A stretch of DNA of 64,000 bases. It comes from Leptolyngbya boryana PCC 6306. GTDB lineage: Bacteria; Cyanobacteriota; Cyanobacteriia; Leptolyngbyales; Leptolyngbyaceae. Within the stretch, counting starts at the first letter, position 1. The number at the start of each line of letters is the position of its first letter. A program made the translations under genes and the position numbers. The stretch covers positions 1,940,577-2,004,576 of the forward strand of contig NZ_KB731324.1 of the NCBI RefSeq assembly GCF_000353285.1, given 5' to 3'. Below are positions 51,501 through 59,034 of the stretch, in pieces. The notes beneath the pieces were generated by a model. That model searched no databases, was not told where the DNA came from, and was given only the letters and a program-made list of their open reading frames with translations.

Positions 51501-52576
51501 GTGCTGGTCAAAATGAGAAGGCGGTAATTCAGAATCAACTTTCTGAATTGGGCTACAACGGCTCGAATCAGGTTCAAATCCTGCAACAGCGCCAAGCCAT
51601 TCAAGCTGAGATGGATCAAGAGCGAATCAACGCGCTTCGGACTCAGCAAGAGCTTGAGAAACAATCCCTTGCACTCAGTTTCCAGAAGGAGAAACAGCAG
51701 GCAAAAATCAACCTATTAGAAAGACGAAGTGCGGTTTTCAAAGCTGAGCAGAATGTTTTGATCGCCCAAGGTGATTTGCGGAAAGCGCAGAAGACCGGGG
51801 ATGTGAACGACATTCAGAATGCGGCTGCGATCGTTGATGTCAACCAAAAAATTCTAGAGGGTAGTCGCCAACAGCTTGCAAGTCAGGCTGAGCTTAACGG
51901 CTTCCTAGATGAGGAGTTTAGAAAGCGTCAGCAAATCTCCGATTTACAGCAGCAGACAGCGCTTGATGCAGCACAGCAAGAAGCGGATGCGAATCGCCGT
52001 AAAGGTCAGCTAGAGGTTGCAAAGGCAAAGGATCAGTTTGGGGGCGGTGTAGGCGGATCGATGCTTAACACTGGAACGCTTTCTGGTGGCATGAGTGGAG
52101 GGGGAGGCTCATCGGGGATCGGGGGCGGTGGTCGCAGTATAAGCCTGTTCGGTGAAGATATTGCGGCAAGTCGTCGAGGAAGTGGAGATGTCGAATACGC
52201 AATCAAAAATGCTTTTGGCGGTCGAAAAGGGCAAGAAGAAGCAGTATTAAGGGCGATTCAAGGCTTGTCTGGCAAGGATAGAGATTTTGCAGTGATGGCA
52301 GCGCAAGATCGCGGATTTGGCGACATTGTGAATATGGTCAACAAAATCGACAATGCTCAATCCAGCGCGTCACCCAACGCGGCAAGCAGTCTCAATTCTG
52401 CGGTGATCGATGCCCGCATGAGTGGGGATGTAGTTGGGGCGATTAAGAGTTTGGGCGATCGTATCGATAATCTCGCGAAGCGTCCAAGCAATGTTTCGAT
52501 TTCAACACCTGATCCGATTTCGGATTACGCAAAATATCGAAATGAGGAGGCGGGTAGGACGCTTGGAAGTTTCTAG
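42581..52576 (+). CDS. Tail tape measure protein with two embedded metallopeptidase-like domains
   Basis: At 3331 aa it is the largest gene. Coiled-coil repeats occupy the first 250 and about 2500-3130 residues. Two related metallopeptidase-like modules follow one another: HELRH (842-846) with LEADAYAFE (913-921), and HEGRH (1669-1673) with LETDAYAFE (1732-1740), i.e. HExxH plus a downstream Glu ligand. Between them are hydrophobic segments (about 1050-1200) and a SAP-like motif (LTRPQMLAASRKLGIQG). About 1950-2210 is the classic tape measure domain (ALDKVRTALNFSTGG, EELRGQLGERVPGAFGIAA). A glycine-rich stretch lies near the C-terminus. It sets tail length and helps DNA entry. Confidence 0.9.
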   Translation: MSEIVGSLGMELELKRDRFDREVQSLRNLKDGQIRFAASLDTRALRRQVENLSKLNPKISATVAVSNLNAVEGQLRTLTRDRQINVGIRLDDRAVSQQLQALTQSRVIRLQAALINSTAIENQIASLTRDRIIKIGFEFDDKGVFQKLSKYSDKTFKVTAQVDDSRLTALNKHLDLKQKHFGQVNNYFKSSPLTPRTDLTHLDVLEKRLDAFKNSSIEIGVNVANVRSQIADLKAQLASIEIPVNIRNASASATQSVTQKVTADTSAIEKNVTQALNNSFQGLEKTVTNAFSKIGKGNVLGGIGDVLTAPLKLAANAASGILSGVGLGIGQEISKDLGKGISEGIDAELAPLIGSFRLVGKQAASALTGELIASLGQDGQLVQKILEDLVGKDNILIESGATRSKQRKRQQQRTVEATRFFQTEAQSTDRGAIRAEATKLSQQQADVEKIRANIAEKTASVADRMGGSRIKDRISKVSADLQSAIDNQNTRLVEQLSTELTQLGESLAEINRSAATFFQAEIDQVNSIQDKLATARQRLERKLQPFEAIETLGTIQAPAEVNQSIQSRRKSIAGLQDKQARLKTGSVRDAESLKSARQLRDQQLANPERDEAALAKINQLIESLQSRQAQRVKLYQSVSEQLAKEESQLQSLIAQSQQPLAVQAQTDELSSTLAGLFQQLAKVEELAQKATNEQTKAFVDRQREQIQSAISTTQQQLALLGANPGKAKAPQPVAPKSPVQQSAAPKPTQPASQVTSQPTSQSVPESEARPLPPTIRKILGEVAAISGVEVPENLVPKFNVSDQIKGTGQYDPGTNTLNISAEIAKQLATSGFSEEITAVIVHELRHAIQSGFGQVDSFKNPAIGLIRPTESELENAPVVRGRTLQQRIDGSTQLAQQRNPGKEALVRKVVEPLEADAYAFENRYASQVYRNVFNPPDAIPDPWADSAPIQKVEPVQQQTKQRKGLDITVDMDRLGDIAYQAGATIQAVSNTGKKVASVFRVMANSEAGQAFIGGVGNATRSFVAIAKTGYKVASAMESLALDMVPMGRTTKGILQQTAVPALAFGAATQFLPGGQIAAEGLNQLVGGAIAPFAQSATGAATGAATNFIQSVVPNFMGMQGAVGNAVTGMIQSGSATVTEMIVQAGTVILGGKVLTGVAGNAMKSALPPSQQNALPPSQTRALPQATIETQPVETIAALPPAPTPKVTPQAEIVQNPFEGLTRPQMLAASRKLGIQGVNSKTTKGDLEARLKSYRDQGEVDRVLEQVRAEIGKDGKPIAGVDKKAESAAIKKLAAAEKSINKKISALATATGKKRETLINEILAGTQSAIAEIDQLKGQNLSGETIRSLSGIQGRLENSYRNNPTLNDARNERIQTARSAAIQSANQRNITGLARVTAPAEAETATLGRTLKEGVRKLTNFTAKQFDVIPQPTIKGTLGAIAKSPRAKDLATDLAVNTAGFAASKLGEQYGIVPGLAGDLMGALAMRQVIARGRPSGKDLTGDLAGFAIGNGFASAANAGLDALSGVVPGAGLLKSIPLKGAIAAMATVPKVQQATEKFQQPQGLARVSSGGLIEKFKSLLPSNQKKSDQLKANYEAIYREIAKLSGAAFDPKNLPKLSIDANRLKAMGAEAFYDLEKNTIVIDESLARILSGRAGMLRRNADKIAGLVHEGRHSVQLDQGRLSLEQAASGQGVSLMDGRNLTRSQRQQVEASVGVARASGASAGQLNAAKALETDAYAFEANTGQILARVTGERRSLLQRLTQAFSRLTGQVSPEITARLEQLDRSVSTAVDQRVQSQIKEIESQIELGAIQPEGRTPRAAQRVKRERRKVGLTPAQQRDLDNLETQVNVQSFDNDLPVESLRSAARFDAAAERIRVRSDRTFERARTGERPGVRERARNLRQDLAPEAAEYFKAAQRGLQQLGIAPDKASEAFGRVKEALPGLNNGLKFLIGNAGLAVKGFLGFTVLSNILPQIQNFAAESLKAAIALDKVRTALNFSTGGKAADALKTVGTEAERLGIPLQSAQAGYSKLLASTRGTAVQGRASEDLFKGLNSAATVLGLGDEEYSGSILALSQIASKGKVQAEELRGQLGERVPGAFGIAARSLNISEGELNKRLEQGSVTAEEFLPKFARQLQVEFGGAAESASGGTQASLNKLQNSVLKTQQSLGALFTPAVSAGANALSGIIELLANNLDKVAIAALALTVRMTGIGALNLSGAIQQVLGLGNTISVASVKAAAFQALKFAGTIALIAAAVESVRSIGEVFALDEAGKQFEQFGNAGEASLKRIEEAAKRARGEISNVSPKPKTESKGFDLTLGAGKALGLGTVTTDDYLKFARELPGFKQIREGVSSATGGRFTPGTTVGELQQQRRSEEFQSFVGTGNELLGQAFNTGNARDILSRTSQFDNQITAQQNERNRLAAQPKTDRNAIAQADAEIKRLSEERSKITAPLTELQSGLQQQLSNARTALERTDLTGEERQSLQAQIANIEKAQGALGKLQNQFSTSADRVRELSIALAEMGMELEAVQRNAEIKFNINSRDELKARIANFGRDENASLNAGVSTAQLQAKRSQEQLVGTQRVLDNIKPKLETPEAKQVLESIVNPTTGKALSTDSSIEEIQRAKAGLSDSDPRKKQLDDLIEYKKALAELPNQERQVEADRLAVLEANQQKRLGLVEKEAAKRDLSNRKSLNAEQIALVRKQQNKSISEEDAAIESAKLASKQTDADLSNTQTQLQELNAAFNEGTISAEQFAQKRIELEGKVSDLTLKKAQDELSIREAINRKVLEGFERRNKIAAARIDASSSDAIANIRTTQLNGGLVGEGGQTEIAKVELSTTQQRIGLKQQELAEVKKLRDQRVLSEKEAADRTLAIEAELRDARSRIIDLQTQEVLRGIQKEVDAQKRASDAKIAALDREKVAIESTISLLDAKLKRNELDQQLSQATSGLRQTSLKGGLDRASEASSLQQQLSGAGQNEKAVIQNQLSELGYNGSNQVQILQQRQAIQAEMDQERINALRTQQELEKQSLALSFQKEKQQAKINLLERRSAVFKAEQNVLIAQGDLRKAQKTGDVNDIQNAAAIVDVNQKILEGSRQQLASQAELNGFLDEEFRKRQQISDLQQQTALDAAQQEADANRRKGQLEVAKAKDQFGGGVGGSMLNTGTLSGGMSGGGGSSGIGGGGRSISLFGEDIAASRRGSGDVEYAIKNAFGGRKGQEEAVLRAIQGLSGKDRDFAVMAAQDRGFGDIVNMVNKIDNAQSSASPNAASSLNSAVIDARMSGDVVGAIKSLGDRIDNLAKRPSNVSISTPDPISDYAKYRNEEAGRTLGSF

Positions 52577-52721
52577 ATATCCTTTCTACAGCGGTAACTT
52601 CGACTCTCCAGTTTCTACCGATGTCAACCGATTACTGAAAAGTTAAGATTAATCTTAAAGTAGTACGCAAAAACTATAGCCAAGGGGATGATAAAAATAG
52701 CAATATTAAACTAGGTGTTTA

Positions 52722-53225
52722 TTGAAGGGGATTTCAGAGCGTCGCGTGGCTAAATACACAGACCAAAAAATAGCTGAGTTAATCAGCGAGAGAAAACCCC
52801 TTCCAGAAGACTGGCAGTTAAAGATGAGACCTAAATTAGGCAGGGGTATCAAGCAGGGGGAGTGTGAAGTACAGGGCGACAATGGCACAAAATTTAAAGT
52901 GATTGTGAAGCAAAATAACTTCTGCAAGGACAACTTTTCAGCCATTTTAGGGTGTACGCCAAAAGGTTCAAATAAACTCTTCAGGCTTAGAAGATATGAC
53001 GGAAATCATTCTCATACAAACAAACTGGAAAAGGAAACATTTCATAATGCCTACCACATACACATAGCCACAGAAAGATATCAGGAGCATGGAGTGGATG
53101 AAGATGGATATGCCGAAACAACTGAAAGGTACTCTAATCTTAATGAGGCTTTCCAGTGCATGCTCGAGGACTGCAATCTCATACTGCCAGATAAACAACA
53201 ACTTCCTCTACTAGGCTGGATTTAA
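52722..53225 (+). CDS. DUF6978-like protein, first gene of a foreign pair
   Basis: A 167 aa protein. KLGRGIKQGECEVQGDNGTKF and NFSAILGCTPKGSNKLFRLRRYDG with HSHTNKLE resemble the DUF6978 family (recalled similarity). It ends 4 bp before the next gene. The cassette is AT-rich, has no HIP1 octamer, no TAGGAATT motif, and interrupts the tail operon, so it is probably acquired cargo. Confidence 0.6.
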   Translation: MKGISERRVAKYTDQKIAELISERKPLPEDWQLKMRPKLGRGIKQGECEVQGDNGTKFKVIVKQNNFCKDNFSAILGCTPKGSNKLFRLRRYDGNHSHTNKLEKETFHNAYHIHIATERYQEHGVDEDGYAETTERYSNLNEAFQCMLEDCNLILPDKQQLPLLGWI

Positions 53226-53229
53226 TGTT

Positions 53230-54012
53230 ATGAACACAAACATCCTAGAGGCAAATTTCCAACAAAGATTTAGCGAAAAAGTTAAGCTCTTCGAGGACGG
53301 AGAGAACAGATTCAAAGTGTTTACACCCTTTCTGTTTGATGATGGAGATCATCTATCAATAGTTCTCAAGAAAGAGAGAGATAGGTGGTTACTGTCTGAC
53401 GAAGGAAGCACATATATGCATTTGACTCTCACAATAGATGAGAGCGATCTGTTTGAGGGGACAAGAGAGAAAATTATTACAAGAACCCTATCATCAATGA
53501 ATGTGCTTGATAGAGAAGGAGAGCTCATTGCTGAGGTTAACGAAGAAGAATACGGTGAAGCTCTCTATAGTTTCATTCAAGCACTACTAAAGATTGCAGA
53601 TATAAGCTACTTATCTAGAGAAAGAGTTCAATCAACATTTCTTGAAGATTTCGAGGAAATGATACTAGAGGTGGTTCCTGAACACAGAGTAGAGTTCAAA
53701 TGGTATGACAGACAACAAGATGAAAAAAGGCTGTATCAGGTTGATTGTCATGTAAATCATATGCAACGCCCTCTTTTTATCTATGCCTTATCAAATGATG
53801 ACAGGGTCACAAACGCGACTATTGCAATCTACAAATTTAGAGAGTGGGGACTAGATTTCAGACCAGTTGGAATCTTTGATAATCAAGAAATAATTAGTAG
53901 AAAGGTTTTATCGCGATTTACAGAGGTTTGCGATAGGCAGTACGTAGATATCGCAAACAACAAGCAGAGAATTCAGGAAAACCTGAAAGAAATGATAGAG
54001 GCTGGAAGATAA
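53230..54012 (+). CDS. DUF1828/DUF1829-like protein, second gene of a foreign pair
   Basis: A 260 aa protein. VFTPFLFDDGDHLSIVLKK then WLLSDEGSTYMHL is the DUF1828 signature. The C-terminal half (VDCHVNHMQRPLFIYALSN, IYKFREWGLDFRPVGIFD) fits DUF1829. The function of this family is not established to my knowledge; its genes are often on mobile DNA beside DUF6978-like genes. Same foreign composition as its partner. Confidence 0.7.
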   Translation: MNTNILEANFQQRFSEKVKLFEDGENRFKVFTPFLFDDGDHLSIVLKKERDRWLLSDEGSTYMHLTLTIDESDLFEGTREKIITRTLSSMNVLDREGELIAEVNEEEYGEALYSFIQALLKIADISYLSRERVQSTFLEDFEEMILEVVPEHRVEFKWYDRQQDEKRLYQVDCHVNHMQRPLFIYALSNDDRVTNATIAIYKFREWGLDFRPVGIFDNQEIISRKVLSRFTEVCDRQYVDIANNKQRIQENLKEMIEAGR

Positions 54013-54061
54013 ATTAAGCCGTCACCGCGACCTATCCCTCATAATTCAAGGAAATCAGCGG

Positions 54062-54069
54062 TAGGAATT
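54062..54069 (+). promoter_or_regulatory. TAGGAATT motif restarting the tail operon
   Basis: TAGGAATTTT lies 32 nt before the ATG at 54094, straight after the foreign gene pair. Confidence 0.5.
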
Positions 54070-54093
54070 TTGGGACAGAGTTCGCTTTGCCTC

Positions 54094-54573
54094 ATGCCTC
54101 TTTCCCTCACATTGTCGATCGAAGAATTCAATCTCTCCCTGACAAAGTTCGCTGAAAATGGTTACGAGCGGATGACAGCCGCACTGGGCGATGTGGAATA
54201 CTCGCTGAACGGCAGCGCGATCGAGACTGGCAGCCTGCACGAACCGAAATTTATTTGGGTAATCAGCGCATTCGTGACGGTTCAGCAGTTTCGGCAATTG
54301 CAAGCCATTTATTTACACAGCGATCGCAAACGAGCAGCGCAACTCCCACACGCAATCACGATCGACGATGAGATCGAACCCTACGTCGAACCGGGCAACC
54401 GAACCAGAGCGATCGTTCCAGGCGGCACAACAACGATCGAGGGCGGACTGATTTCTTATCCAGCGCGATTTGGTGCGCGGATGTTTGAACCCAAAGCCGA
54501 GAAACTGAAAAACTCGCAATATCCCTATTTGGCGCGATTCACCCTGAAAGAATTGGATCGAGTTGCGCCATGA
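54094..54573 (+). CDS. Minor tail protein
   Basis: About 159 aa from MPLSLTLSIEEFNLSL; a TTG start 24 bp upstream overlaps the promoter motif and is disfavoured. Contains FIWVISAFVTVQQFRQLQAIY, typical of distal tail or tail-tip proteins acting after the tape measure. It overlaps the next gene by 4 bp. Confidence 0.65.
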   Translation: MPLSLTLSIEEFNLSLTKFAENGYERMTAALGDVEYSLNGSAIETGSLHEPKFIWVISAFVTVQQFRQLQAIYLHSDRKRAAQLPHAITIDDEIEPYVEPGNRTRAIVPGGTTTIEGGLISYPARFGARMFEPKAEKLKNSQYPYLARFTLKELDRVAP

Positions 54574-56945
54574 CGATCAATCTTTCGATTCGCGACTATC
54601 AAATTACGATCGCTGGTCTTGACTGCACGCCTGCACTCGTCTCCTTCCAGGGCAGTGACTCAAAACTGGATGAAGGCGGACTTGTGATTTTCACGGGCAC
54701 GATCGTGCTCGGTCGCCCGGATGGATTCGAGTCATTGGACGATAGACGTAATACCCGATGGAGCCGAGGCAATCCGATTCTGATCAAGATTGCTGACAAA
54801 TCCGCAACGCTGCGGAATTCACCGCGCTGCTCACATTTGCATATTCTGAGTTCGAGTTTTGATCTCAAGACTCGCAAGCTCACGCTACAAGTAGGCGACA
54901 TTTTTGCGCTGCTCAACTTCAAAGAGGGCAAAGGCGATAAGTCTGGGATCTGTCTCGGTACGTCAGCTACAAAATCCGAAGTTGTTTCAAGATTGCTTGC
55001 CGCAGCCGGTGCGCCTGCTCTAAGTGGATCGATTCCAGGCAATTTGCAAAGCCCGACTCCGAGACTTTTAGAAGGCTCGTATATTCAGCAAGCAGGGGCG
55101 ATCGCTGCAAGTTCTGGATGTTTTCTCTACGTGCATGAAGGAATCCCCACGGTCGGGATTTTGGGGCAAGGTGGAGCGCCCAGAGTGTCGATCGACTTAA
55201 TGACGAGTGCAGTTGAGTATCAGCGACTCGAAGGCGAACAGGCTCCCACGCGCATCACGGTTAGAGCCTCGGCAAAAATCGTTCGACAAACCGAGGATGA
55301 AACCGAGACATTAGCTGAGGAGTTTGGACCTGCTTTAGCGGTTGGTAGAAATTCGACGAATGAAATACTACTGAGACGAATTCGCACGATCGATAAGTTC
55401 GATCGACAAACAAAAATTCGCACCATTATTACGAGAACCGAGCAAGCAGCAGGACTTGCTGATCCGGTTGAGCGCAGGGGAAGCATCACGCTGATTGATG
55501 CTGAACTCAAACGTGAGTATTACCATTACGAAACGAATTCGCCTGTTCAAGATGGCGAGACGCAATGCGAAAAAGGCAATAAGGGGCGATTGCTGCGGCA
55601 TGAGATTGAAATCTTTCGCCCAGTCGCGATCTCGTTTCGTCCAATTTTCGAGACGTATCCAAATGGCGTGATTCCAGGTACTCGCACCCCGACATTCCCG
55701 ATCAATCTGGAGTACTCTTTCAGAGATGATTATTCGCTCGTCTTAGTCGAGTTTCAGGAGATCATCTATCAGTACGAAGGTAATTTGGTGTCAAGACAAG
55801 GTGGGGGCGGATCTGTTCCTGACGATCCTGAAGAGACAAACCTTGAGGAACTCGAGAAACTCGGAGTCGGTCCAAAAATCATTACGACGACATCGAAAGC
55901 GATCGGCACTGTCCTACCCGAAGAATTTGCCTTTGATCCGAGTGCGAGACATCAATTACTCAGATCGTTTGGGGGACTTGTTCCAGTGGAGCGACAAACG
56001 AACTACTGGGAGGAATTGAAGCGTGGGGAGTGGGAGAAAACTGAAACCACTGAGAAAGGCTTGGTTCTGGCTTATCCCGACATTCGAGACGAGTTAAACG
56101 AGCAGCTCAAGCGTGAATCATTAGCTTACGATCCGGCATCAATGCTGGTCCTCACGACGGCAGAGCGCACCGTAACTCGATCGAACTCTGGACAGGCTCA
56201 ACCTCCGGCAGCCGATACGTACAATCCTACGTATTCAGTTCAAGATGCCACGGTAAAAGGTCGCGCTGTTCTTCCGGTCGATACTGCATTTCAATATCGG
56301 CAGCGAGAGAGAGAATTGAGCTTTGAGTATCTTTCGGCTCAAGGCGACAATCCCAGACAAGCACTCTCAAATGCACGTGAGCAAGCAAATCGACTGGCAC
56401 GGGTTTGGGGACAAATTCTTTGGGGGCGCTATAAAGGCGTTTCGGTAATTAGTGACCTTGCCGATGGCTGGTTCAACTATCGCCCACTCGATCGCGTGAA
56501 TGTCACAGAGCCAGATGGCGTGGCAGTCTATTGGGCGGATGGATTCAGTATTGCAATGGCTGAGGCAAGATGCGCGATCGGATTCGATGGCATGTTGCTC
56601 GGTTGGACAACGATTGATCAGCCTGAAAGTTTCACTCCGATTTATCAGCAGCGCAGAGAATCAGAAGCAATGCTGGCATGGAGTGCTAGAAGCCGATTCA
56701 GAAAGTATTCGCTTGAGCCTGTTCGGATTGCCTCGCAAGCCAATCTTGCCTGGATGTCGAAGCCTCTCCCGAATGCTTCTGGTAAGGCGAATTTTACTTG
56801 GATGGCGAAAAGTAGAACGAATCTGAAGCAAAGCAAGGCGAGACTTGTGCTGATGGCATCCGTTTCAGGCTCTCGCTATTGGGATGAACTAACAGAAGAG
56901 CAGTGGAATGAAATGACAGCGGCGCAATGGCGCAACCTCTTGTAG
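54570..56945 (+). CDS. Tail tip/hub protein
   Basis: A 791 aa protein. The first 250 residues (GLDCTPALVSFQGSDSKLDEGG, LQVGDIFALLNF, YIQQAGAIAASSGCFLYVH) resemble baseplate hub or tail-associated proteins that cap the tail. A glycine patch (RQGGGGSVPDD) separates a long middle region. The C-terminus has a repeated ARLVLMASVSGSRYWDELTE-like tail with WNEM and QWRNLL. It is probably the hub that docks fibres. Confidence 0.7.
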   Translation: MTINLSIRDYQITIAGLDCTPALVSFQGSDSKLDEGGLVIFTGTIVLGRPDGFESLDDRRNTRWSRGNPILIKIADKSATLRNSPRCSHLHILSSSFDLKTRKLTLQVGDIFALLNFKEGKGDKSGICLGTSATKSEVVSRLLAAAGAPALSGSIPGNLQSPTPRLLEGSYIQQAGAIAASSGCFLYVHEGIPTVGILGQGGAPRVSIDLMTSAVEYQRLEGEQAPTRITVRASAKIVRQTEDETETLAEEFGPALAVGRNSTNEILLRRIRTIDKFDRQTKIRTIITRTEQAAGLADPVERRGSITLIDAELKREYYHYETNSPVQDGETQCEKGNKGRLLRHEIEIFRPVAISFRPIFETYPNGVIPGTRTPTFPINLEYSFRDDYSLVLVEFQEIIYQYEGNLVSRQGGGGSVPDDPEETNLEELEKLGVGPKIITTTSKAIGTVLPEEFAFDPSARHQLLRSFGGLVPVERQTNYWEELKRGEWEKTETTEKGLVLAYPDIRDELNEQLKRESLAYDPASMLVLTTAERTVTRSNSGQAQPPAADTYNPTYSVQDATVKGRAVLPVDTAFQYRQRERELSFEYLSAQGDNPRQALSNAREQANRLARVWGQILWGRYKGVSVISDLADGWFNYRPLDRVNVTEPDGVAVYWADGFSIAMAEARCAIGFDGMLLGWTTIDQPESFTPIYQQRRESEAMLAWSARSRFRKYSLEPVRIASQANLAWMSKPLPNASGKANFTWMAKSRTNLKQSKARLVLMASVSGSRYWDELTEEQWNEMTAAQWRNLL

Positions 56946-56950
56946 GAATT
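56943..56950 (+). promoter_or_regulatory. TAGGAATT motif before the next tail gene
   Basis: TAGGAATTTT lies 33 nt before the ATG and contains the hub stop codon. Confidence 0.45.
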
Positions 56951-56975
56951 TTCGATCGACAAAACGGAGCGAGCT

Positions 56976-57677
56976 ATGACATTTTTGTTTTCAAATCAGT
57001 GGTTAGAATACGTGGCGGAAACGATGTTTTTAGAAGGCACTCCGCCTGCATCGGATCAGTTTTACTTTGCCTTTGCTGACACGAATGCACTGAGTCGAAC
57101 CTCAACCCCTACCGACGTTGCGATCGCTGAATTGAAAACCGTCAACGGCTACGCTCGAACAGCAGCAACCTTTGAGCAAGGGCTGATCAGTGTTTCAAAT
57201 CGTCGCTATGACTTCCCAACCGAAACAGGAAGCCTTGAAGCAAGCGGTGCAACATTGCAGTTTCAGACCGTGATTTTGATGGCGAATGCCAATAGTAGAG
57301 CCAATACTCTGTTTAATGCAGCAACCGATGTGGATGCGACTGCGAACACGATTACGATCGCGAATCACGGCTTGAGTAATGGTGAGGATATTCTGCTCAC
57401 AACCGAGCCTGCTAGCTCATTACCGAGTGGACTAGCCGCAAATACGACCTATAAAGCACTAAACATTACAACGAATACATTTCAAGTTTCTTCCGATGGG
57501 TTGAACCCGATCGACATCACAGCAATCGGATCGGGACAACTTCGCCTGCGCTATGTGCCGAAAATCATCGTCGGACTAGAAGAATTTGACGAGCCGCAAC
57601 TGATTCAGGTTGGACGCGAATTCTTCTACGATTTGTCGATCGCGACTTCTAATGCAGCGTATGGAGTGGGACTATGA
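56976..57677 (+). CDS. Phage tail/virion structural protein
   Basis: A 233 aa protein. N-terminal FSNQWLEYVAETMFLEGTPP is typical of a tail-attached protein. The middle segment (DVDATANTITIANHGLSNGEDILL) looks like a short beta-repeat domain found in fibres. It overlaps the following start by 4 bp. Confidence 0.6.
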   Translation: MTFLFSNQWLEYVAETMFLEGTPPASDQFYFAFADTNALSRTSTPTDVAIAELKTVNGYARTAATFEQGLISVSNRRYDFPTETGSLEASGATLQFQTVILMANANSRANTLFNAATDVDATANTITIANHGLSNGEDILLTTEPASSLPSGLAANTTYKALNITTNTFQVSSDGLNPIDITAIGSGQLRLRYVPKIIVGLEEFDEPQLIQVGREFFYDLSIATSNAAYGVGL

Positions 57678-58372
57678 GGGAAGGTTACAGTCTCAATTCT
57701 TTAGCTGATCTGCGCGCCATTCCGCCCGAGCAGCGCACAGCCAAATCAGCGCGGCGTGTTGCTTCTAAGAATGCTTGGTATGGCTTCAATCCACTGTCCA
57801 CAGCAGAGGATGATAATGATTTAGCTGTTGCTCCAGACGATATTGCAGACGACGAACCAGGACGATGGGAGATGATGATCTCTGCTACCAGGGGTGATGG
57901 GGGTGGCGGGGGTGGAGATGGGGATTTAAGCGATTTACTCGATCGTGTTGTTGCCCTTGAAAATCAGACCTCATACCTTTCGGATGAAATCTTCAACTTA
58001 ACCAATACAGGTTCTCGACTGGATGATCTTGTAAACGGCTTGCCGGGTGCAATTGCACAAATCCTTGCCGCATTACTCTTTGAAGAAGGGGTGCTGTTCG
58101 ATGCGAGCTATGATTCCGGCACAAATGAGACGACAGCTTACACGAACTATCTAGACTCAGATCGATGGGTTGTTGTAGAGGTTCGCGATGGTAACGTGAC
58201 GCGCCCATTTGAAGTTGTCTACGAATCCAGTGGTTCATGGATACGTGCCAAGGTTGTGCTGTCTGGAGACTATAGCAGCGCTACTTTACGAGCATTCATT
58301 GTCCGTGTCCCCTACGAATATGAGATTGCAGCGATCGCTGAAGATGCAATCCAAGATATTGGAGGTAGCTGA
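57674..58372 (+). CDS. Phage tail-region protein with glycine linker
   Basis: A 232 aa protein. A first domain with NAWYGFNPLSTAED is joined by GDGGGGGGDGD to a coiled coil (LLDRVVALENQTSYL) and a beta-rich C-terminus (DRWVVVEVRDGNVTRPFEV). A fibre-like architecture. It shares one base with the next start. Confidence 0.6.
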   Translation: MREGYSLNSLADLRAIPPEQRTAKSARRVASKNAWYGFNPLSTAEDDNDLAVAPDDIADDEPGRWEMMISATRGDGGGGGGDGDLSDLLDRVVALENQTSYLSDEIFNLTNTGSRLDDLVNGLPGAIAQILAALLFEEGVLFDASYDSGTNETTAYTNYLDSDRWVVVEVRDGNVTRPFEVVYESSGSWIRAKVVLSGDYSSATLRAFIVRVPYEYEIAAIAEDAIQDIGGS

Positions 58373-59034
58373 TGAGCGTCGATTTTGTTTTTCCGGTCTA
58401 TGACGATCAGGAGCTAGTACTGAGGCTGATTGCTGATCTTCGACAGTTGTATCCTGATGCAAATTTGATTTGTGTCAGTGATGGAGCGATCGAGAATCCA
58501 GAATTTGTTGAGCAATGCGATCGCGCTTCGGTGAATTTGATTCAAACCTCGCAACGGCTAAAGCTACCGGAATTTGGAGGACTGTGGCTAGAGCGACTGT
58601 TAAGCTGTGCGCTGGAACACTCCCAAGCTGAAACGATTATTCGGACAGAGGGTGATACGAGGTTTTGGAGAACGTTTAGCAATATTCCTGACGCTGATAT
58701 CGCTGGCAATTTGGGTTTTCGATACGGATTTCGATTTGCGCGCGGTGGTTGTGTCGCTCTGAAAAGAAGCGCGATCGCGCAAATTCTAAACTCTGAGTTA
58801 CTCAGGGATTCGGAATATTGCAACAATCCAAAATACAGCTATCAGCGCTATGGCAAGTTTCGCTATCCAGATGAGGAGTACGATCAGGCTCCACTTCTTC
58901 TAGGAGATTTGGTTTTAGGTCATGTGGCGTATCAGTTAGAACTGTCGATCGAGCAATGGAATGAAGTGAATATTCGATTTCGTGGCGCTCTAGCACCGAT
59001 TCACAACTACGCAGCAACGCACCCCCACCGATGA
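58372..59034 (+). CDS. GT-A-type glycosyltransferase-like protein in the tail operon
   Basis: A 220 aa protein. The start VDFVFPVYDDQELVLRLI and LICVSDGAIENPEF match the nucleotide-sugar binding end of GT-A glycosyltransferases, and IIRTEGDTRFWR supplies a D-type metal site. There is no membrane segment. Coupled to both neighbours (1 bp and 4 bp overlaps), it might glycosylate a tail component or the receptor. Function is inferred. Confidence 0.65.
   Translation: MSVDFVFPVYDDQELVLRLIADLRQLYPDANLICVSDGAIENPEFVEQCDRASVNLIQTSQRLKLPEFGGLWLERLLSCALEHSQAETIIRTEGDTRFWRTFSNIPDADIAGNLGFRYGFRFARGGCVALKRSAIAQILNSELLRDSEYCNNPKYSYQRYGKFRYPDEEYDQAPLLLGDLVLGHVAYQLELSIEQWNEVNIRFRGALAPIHNYAATHPHR

Noticed and set aside
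43138-51664. Many open frames on both strands inside the tape measure gene
   Set aside because: They are shadows of a long, compositionally uniform gene and have no independent motifs or start signals.
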